Assembly (NCBI GenBank): GCA_021464245.1
Contig: JADCRB010000012.1
Coordinates: 291,999-355,998, forward strand
Reading direction: 5' to 3'
DNA: 64,000 bases
DNA from: Carallia brachiata
Lineage: Eukaryota > Streptophyta > Magnoliopsida > Malpighiales > Rhizophoraceae
Positions within the stretch are counted from its first letter, which is position 1. Each line of letters begins with the position of its first letter. The translations under genes were made by a program, and so were the position numbers. The notes below the pieces were generated by a model that searched no databases, was not told the DNA's origin, and worked only from the letters and a program-made list of their open reading frames with translations. This document shows positions 58,251-64,000 of this stretch, in pieces.

Positions 58251-61144
58251 ATTTTTTTTTCAATAATTTTGATATAACGGTGATAAACTCGTTGCTTAAA
58301 CTATCCTAGATCCATAATAATATGTTTAGGCTGATCATCAAAATCTTTTTTGTTTTTTTCCCCTTCAAAGTAAGGAAAATGATTAAAATTTATAGGGAAA
58401 GAAAAAAAGAAAAAGATTAACCTAATTGAGTAGTTTAAATCTAATAAAATTTTTAATTAAATTAAAAAAACGAAACCAAGAAAAGTCTTGTTTCTCCATT
58501 CTCACAGGCCCAACAAAATTTTATTGGTAAATTCGGCTATATGCTTATATGCCTATAACGCTACTAGCAAAATAAGTAACAATTTGTTTTCTTCTGTTAC
58601 TCCCATCAGATGATATTATAAGTTAATTTACAGGACTCTGTTAGAAGATGCAGAGTTGGAAGCTGCCAAAATATAGCATCCAACGTTTTGTGGGATCTTA
58701 AATGCGGGCATCTACTCCAAATATCAACCAAAGAAACCTTAACAAACACACCTAAACAACGTTCAATTGTAATGGAACGTCAAAATCCGATGGGTATATA
58801 GGAAAAACAGAAGGTTAAATTAAAAGAAAATTCAACTGGTGCGGTGCATTCTGTTGCGGTCTATTGTATATATTATAGTGTTAAGTGAAGAAATTTAGAG
58901 TGTCAATTTTGATGCTTTAGAAGGAGTCGTGAAATTTGATACCCCGATGTGTAGAACAACCTGATATTCGCCAACTAATGTCGATGCGAAGACACTTGCA
59001 ATTGGAGACCTCTAATCAGTTAAAATGTGCATTTCAGTGCATTGAGACTTACGCTGCACAATATGAGTCTAAAAGGGGTCATATCTTATTTGTTTTCTTG
59101 ACTCGAATTAAAGAACTCCAGCATTTGACATGCTGGCTTGGTTATAGCCCAACTTCTAAATATATAACTGCCATGTCTCAAAATTATTCATGCATTAACC
59201 TATCTATAGAATCTTCTGTCGGGGATTTTTAAAATACAAAATGTTCTTTAGTTAATTCGACAGTTATGGATAGACATATTTTAATGAAAACACAACGTTA
59301 AAAGAGTTTTCTCTATTTAGCCTAACAAATATCTTTTTTAGTTAAATAACTATCAAGTTACCACTCTCTCTATAAAAATGTGTGTTTTTGTCACACATGA
59401 ATAGAGAAAAATTTATAAACTTTTTTGACAATAAATCTAAAATATTATAAAATTTTTTTAAGCACTTAATTTCAATAGTACAACTTATGGTCAAGTATAC
59501 TTCATTTTATAAGAGGATTCGCCGAAATCTTTGTTGCAAATTGTAAGGGCAAATTTTGTCTAAGATAAATTGATATTTTTATATGATTTGCAACAATTCT
59601 TCCATAATTCATTATAGCACTATTTTTGGTTCCAACATCTTCTTCTTCTGAATAGTTCCTGCATTGCAATGATGGAATCTTTGATTAAGCTACAGTCGGA
59701 CCTCCAAGTGGAAAAAGCTCTTTAAGAAATCTGATGATCGAGTATCATTGATTTTTGTCTATTCGAGACACAACTGTCACATATCGCCGAGACAAAGTAA
59801 AGAAACGGCAGTATTCCTTTTATGTACAGACATGTGTTGGTTTCACTGGCGGGGAGAGGATCGACCGCAATGATTTAATTTTATAATGAATTTACATAAT
59901 GGCTGCTAAAGGCTTGCGACATTGCGTATTTTTTATATCGATTTTCGACATTGAAACATAGATTAAAAAAAAAAAAAAAACCAAACCAACCAATAAAACT
60001 TTACTTGATTGTTCGCAAGTCCAAATCCTTCGGAAGAGTTTAAGAGTTAATATCTTAAGTTCCCCAAATTATCAGAAAATATGAACTGTGCCAAACAAAA
60101 AAAAGAATTGTTGGAAGTTGCAAGTATGAGTTACAAAGGAAGAAAAAACTCCCATGTAAAAAAAAGGGGTAGAGATCAAGCGCTATATAAATATAGCTAA
60201 TGACCTATATTAAGTCTATAGGTTTCGAAAAAATAGTGATATTAATGTTTCATTGTATTGTTTGATCGCTCACCATTAAAGTGAGAGGTCAACTCCAAAA
60301 CTTGGAGTGTGAGTGTGCAAGAGATAAGAGTAGAGCGTTATATGAGTCTGCATATTTTACATGTGTACAAACTTAATATTTTAAGAGGATGAACTTTTGA
60401 GTCTCCATACATTTTTTTGTACGTGAAAGTGATTGTGATAGTGAAAGAGAGAAACGGAGAAAAAGACTTCCTTACAATCCTGTAGTAAAATTATTGACGC
60501 TGATAGACACCCCTCGAAGGATTCAACTAGTTATTTATGTTGGTCATGATATGGTAAGTTTTTAAACTCATGATGGTTTTCTTAATTTGTGTTTTTAGTG
60601 AATGCAAGCTTATGACGGACTTTATCAGCGGCACCCGTAATGCACGTGAAAAATTAAGTATACAATCAGGACAATATAGACAAATGTTGCTGTGAAAACT
60701 TGCCGGCATAAAACGGCCTCTTTAATTGATTCTATATACAACCAGCAATTAGAAAGCCCAAAAAGAAGTGATAGGAACTTCAATGGTTTCTCAGTCATAT
60801 ATGTCAAATTAACACCAGGAGACACATTGGAACCAGCCCCTAGTTGCCTCGTTGGCATTGCTTTGTCCATACTTGAGGTCATAAGTTCAATGGCTGGTAT
60901 CACCAAAGACACATTGGAAAAAACACCTCTTCCTAGAGGAGAACAACTACGTAACCCCACTAAGTGAACAACTAAACATCAAGAGCTAGTTACATTTGAG
61001 CCAGACAAACGAAACACCATATGTGTCGCAAAACCAAAAAAAAAATAATAATAATAATAAAATAAAAGAAAAACTCTTGTAACTAGACCAATTGTTTGCG
61101 AAATACTCTAGAGCGTATTTTGCTGGATGAATCGAATAGGTGGA

Positions 61145-61618
61145 ATAAGTCTCATTTTAGTTTTAAACATTTTAGGATTTTTTCAGTCTAGTCTTATACG
61201 TTTTTGTTATTTTCACTTCAGTCTTATAACTACAGTTTCGATTCTAATTAAGTCCTAACCTAAACTGGACAGAATCAACTCAAAATATAAAAAAAAGAAT
61301 TTGACGCAACAAAATACATAAATGCAACTAAAAAAACAAAATACACTTTTAAAAAAGAAAAGAAAATACTCTTATAACAGTGTATTTCTTTTTCTAAGAG
61401 CTTATTTAGCAGGGCATCTTTTTTTTTATACAATATAATTCATTTTTTTAACTGTATTTGTGTATTTCATTGGGTCATATACAATTTTTTTAACATTTTG
61501 ACCAAGTTAGGACTTAATTAGAACTGAAATTATAGTTTAGGACTAAATTGAAAATAAACAACGGTATAGGACTAGATTAAAAATTTTTAAAAAGTTCAGG
61601 ACTAAAATATGACTCATT
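61145..61618. repeat. Foldback repeat with about 115-bp inverted arms
   Basis: The left arm (61145-61260, including GTCTCATTTTAGTTTTAAAC, CAGTCTAGTCTTATACGTTT and ATTCTAATTAAGTCCTAAC) is the inverse of the right arm (61505-61618, including GTTAGGACTTAATTAGAACT, GGTATAGGACTAGATTAAAA and GGACTAAAATATGAC). A 244-bp AT-rich centre separates them. AGTCC..TATA..TTAGTCC elements of this kind are dispersed in many plant genomes. No clear target duplication is seen. Confidence 0.8.
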
Positions 61619-61876
61619 TAGTGGCTGCTGAAGAAACGTGAAAGCAGATCCGCATGCTTGGTCCATCAAAATAACTGCTGCACTACTTTGTTTAGCCGTT
61701 AAAAATTAAGTTGAGGAAAAGAACACGCGCTTTTTAGACAAGTTTCTTTTGCAAGGGTTCTATGTCAACGATTAAAGAGAACAATCCTCGATTTTAGATA
61801 ATGGTCCTCTATGGCGCAATGGAATTAGCTGTCTTCATTAATTTCTCAGAAGACATGCTTAATTAGAGGCGACTTA

Positions 61877-62359
61877 CACTGTATTTGGATAAAATTCTTG
61901 AGGGAGAGGAAAGTGAGGGAGAGGAAAGTGGAGGAGAGGATCATTAGAGGAAGATAATATTTTCTATCCTCTCTTGTGTTTGGAAAGAAGTGATGGGAGG
62001 GAGGAAAATTATAAATTCTTTTGTTTGGAAAATGGTGGAAAGTGGGGGAGAAGAATATAAAATATGTTGAAATAACAATTTTATCCTTCATAATAAATTC
62101 TATTGAGATATTTTGTTTAGGTAAAATTGTAATTTTTAAATTATGTAAGGGTAATTGAGTTATTTAATAAATTTAGTATGAGAACTAATAACTTTCCTCC
62201 CATTTTTGGGAGGATTGGTTTTGGTGGGGTAGGGAGGATTAGAGGAATTAGAAACTTTCCTCTCCCCCACTTTTCAAACATTTTCCAAACACAACAATTT
62301 ACCTTAATCTCCTTCCTCTCTCCTCTCCCCCCCCACTTTCCCCCCTCCCAAACACACCC
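61877..62359. mobile_element. Tourist-type MITE, 483 bp
   Basis: Ends CACTGTATTTGG at 61877 and, inverted, GGGTGTGTTTGGGAGG at 62359, flanked by TTA on each side (61874-61876 and 62360-62362). Purine-rich GAGGAAAGTG motifs follow the left end and the inverse CTCTCCCCCCCC lies at the right end. The centre contains further inverse pairs around TTGTTTGGAAAATGG and CATTTTCCAAACACAA, suggesting a nested or duplicated structure. Confidence 0.78.
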
Positions 62360-63097
62360 TTAGACATCTGCCGGATAATGCTACTTCCAACTACTAAGCA
62401 AGAAAAAGCTGCCAGCAATGCTGAAGAATTTACCATCACGGACCTTATCATCGTCAACTCTATGATTCATTGCTATCTCCCACCCGGATTTAACTTTTGT
62501 CCTCTTGGCAGTAATACTCAACTACAGGTGCATTTGTGTAGTGTAACAGGCTCTCCGGTAAGTACGAAATTACAATGAAGAGAATACGGGAAAGTCATGT
62601 CCAAAGGATGACCGAAAAAAAGAAAGAAGAATGAAAGAAAAGCAAATAAGCACTAGAGTTCATAACAAATAGCATCATAGCTCCACTGAACGAAGAAAAT
62701 AGAGAAATATTTGGTATATGCAGCCTATTGTGCATTTTTCTACACTACTTGGAAAACACGACTAAGGAAATTCAATAACCACTTCACGGGCCAAATTAGA
62801 CATAACAACAGAGGTATAGATTTCAAAACACGACTGAGGAAACGACACAGCCCAACACAGTACATTATTATTGAGAGCCCCCATTTGCGTGGATGTTGTG
62901 ACGGTTGCAACCACGCTAGCAAGCTGCATTTCCATAATTCCAATAGCAACATGGAGGATTTCTGACACATGTAGACAGACCCTTTTCAAACATTTTTCAC
63001 AGCAAAAATTTCACCACTTCTTGTCATAATTGCCGCTCCCTTCTGTTAGAATTTGCATTTTATTGCAGTCTACTTCATGGTTAATGCTGGAATGTGA

Positions 63098-64000
63098 CTA
63101 AGAGTAGAATTTATAGGTCTTGGCTTGAAGAATAATTTGCCTCAAACCTCCAATGGGTGATATTATCATCAAGAGAAAGCCAAGTATGATGCAGATCTGT
63201 AAGAGAAAAAATGAGCTAGTAAGAATAAGATGCCCTCTGAAGTCGGAATAGCAACATGTAAAACACAATAATAATGATTCTTGAATCAACTTACCCAGTT
63301 CGTCCACCATGATAAGCCAAACCGTTTTGGTTTATAGATGGCAAGCCACATTATGCAAGGGAGCTGAATAAAAAAACAATAACTTGGTTATACTTTCTTG
63401 ACCAATCAAAATCAAACAATTCCATGATCACAACGATTGGAATAATGCAACTTACGAAGTATGTTGTTGGGGCAAAAGCAAATCCCCCAAAAAATCCAAG
63501 AAGGCCGCCGAAGAAAGGGAAAGTAATAGCAATGAACATTGTGAATGCTGCAATTCAGAGACATGCTCAAATTCTGGGCTATAGAACTCAAATTGAAGAG
63601 ATAAGGTATTAAAAGCTCAACTGCCATAATTTGATGAATCCCAGTTACTTACCGACATAAAAGGTGCGTACAAAGAAGCGAAGTACACGAGAGGGCTTGA
63701 AATCCAACTTCTTTACCAGTACAGTTTCCATCATGTCAAACACTGGCATTGCGTATATCTGTATACAGGAATACAAGAGACGGTGTCACGGATAAGCCAC
63801 AATGCAAATCAATCTAAGATAAGAATAAAACATAGTGAATCAGATTTAATTTGTACCTGGTAGCTTCCAATGACATGAACCACGACAAACATGTTAGCCA
63901 TAGCAATAAGCCAGACGGGCTTCTCCAAGGAGATAAGGATGTTGTCTTGGACTGAATTTCCGTACATCCAGTACCCAATTAGAGCAACAGGGAAATAGCA
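63098..64000 (-). CDS. Second LHT-type amino acid transporter, 3' part only
   Basis: Five exons lie in the window: 63857-64000 (runs off the right edge), 63653-63758, 63456-63547, 63295-63363 and 63098-63196. They read [97 protein letters not shown] and [20 protein letters not shown]. Exon sizes and phases match the first LHT gene exactly (106, 92, 69 and 99 bases), so the two are paralogues in the same orientation about 8 kb apart. No frame break is seen in the visible part. The 5' half lies beyond the window. Confidence 0.94.

Larger units (their letters stand above)
55716..63097. other. 7.4-kb repeat-rich spacer between the two LHT genes
   Basis: No supported gene. It contains a CCGGT-type repeat patch near 56.58-56.76 kb, a 78-bp tandem duplication, a copy of the TCTCAAG MITE, a foldback repeat and a Tourist MITE, listed separately. 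Open frames at 56197, 58936, 60692 and 62711 are short and domain-free. Confidence 0.5.

Noticed and set aside
58936..59232. 98-codon plus-strand frame
   Set aside because: No recognised domain or flanking gene structure.
60625..60967. Overlapping 111- and 91-codon frames on opposite strands
   Set aside because: Neither has recognisable features; probably chance openness in moderately GC DNA.
1..64000. CRISPR arrays, operons, bacterial-type attachment sites
   Set aside because: The window is plant nuclear DNA; no spaced direct-repeat array or operon structure is present.

Overview
This is a nuclear segment of a dicot plant genome. The evidence is multi-exon genes with GT-AG introns, a nuclear tRNA-Leu, AT-rich intergenic DNA, Tourist-type MITEs, a LINE fragment and an LTR retrotransposon with an initiator tRNA-Met type primer site. 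The gene families are plant ones: a 4CL-like acyl-CoA ligase, LHT amino acid transporters, a GTE-type bromodomain gene and a DUF7950-like protein. I cannot name the species; a rosid is a reasonable guess.

Layout. 0.3-4.1 kb: tRNA-Leu(UAA), a scrambled inverted-repeat patch and a mitochondrial adenylate-kinase-like gene (+). 4.7-14.6 kb: repeat-rich, with a LINE remnant, long AT-rich stretches and a 1.24-kb PIF/Harbinger (Tourist) element filled with purine-rich minisatellite DNA. 14.6-28.3 kb: an ankyrin exon relic, then three minus-strand genes: ribosome recycling factor, a peroxisomal 4CL-like ligase ending in SRL, and a membrane-anchored kelch protein. 29.1-35.2 kb: a young non-autonomous LTR retrotransposon with one open 923-codon frame and no visible pol domains, inserted just upstream of a decayed, intron-containing cytochrome c1 copy. 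35.6-39.3 kb: a stack of GC-rich hairpins, a short relic resembling the next gene, and an intact single-exon DUF7950-like gene. 39.3-46 kb: no convincing gene. 46.8-50 kb: a decayed GTE-type bromodomain/NET gene. 51.1 kb: a TLC-domain membrane protein with one frame break. 53.1-55.7 kb and 63.1 kb to the edge: two LHT-type amino acid transporter genes in the same orientation, separated by MITE-rich DNA.

How it fits together. From memory, the order kelch, cytochrome c1, DUF7950-like, GTE, TLC resembles Arabidopsis At3g27220-At3g27270, and adenylate kinase plus RRF resembles At3g01800-At3g01820. The block therefore looks like an ancestral gene string in which some members (cytochrome c1, GTE) have been lost to mutation while still in place with their introns, as in fractionation after genome duplication. 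Several otherwise good genes (RRF, TLC, first LHT) carry one or two single-base deletions. These could be real decay or residual assembly error, and this ambiguity matters for anyone using the gene models. The genes are independent housekeeping, transport and metabolic genes and do not form one pathway. The most novel-looking object is the LTR element with the unrecognised single ORF.
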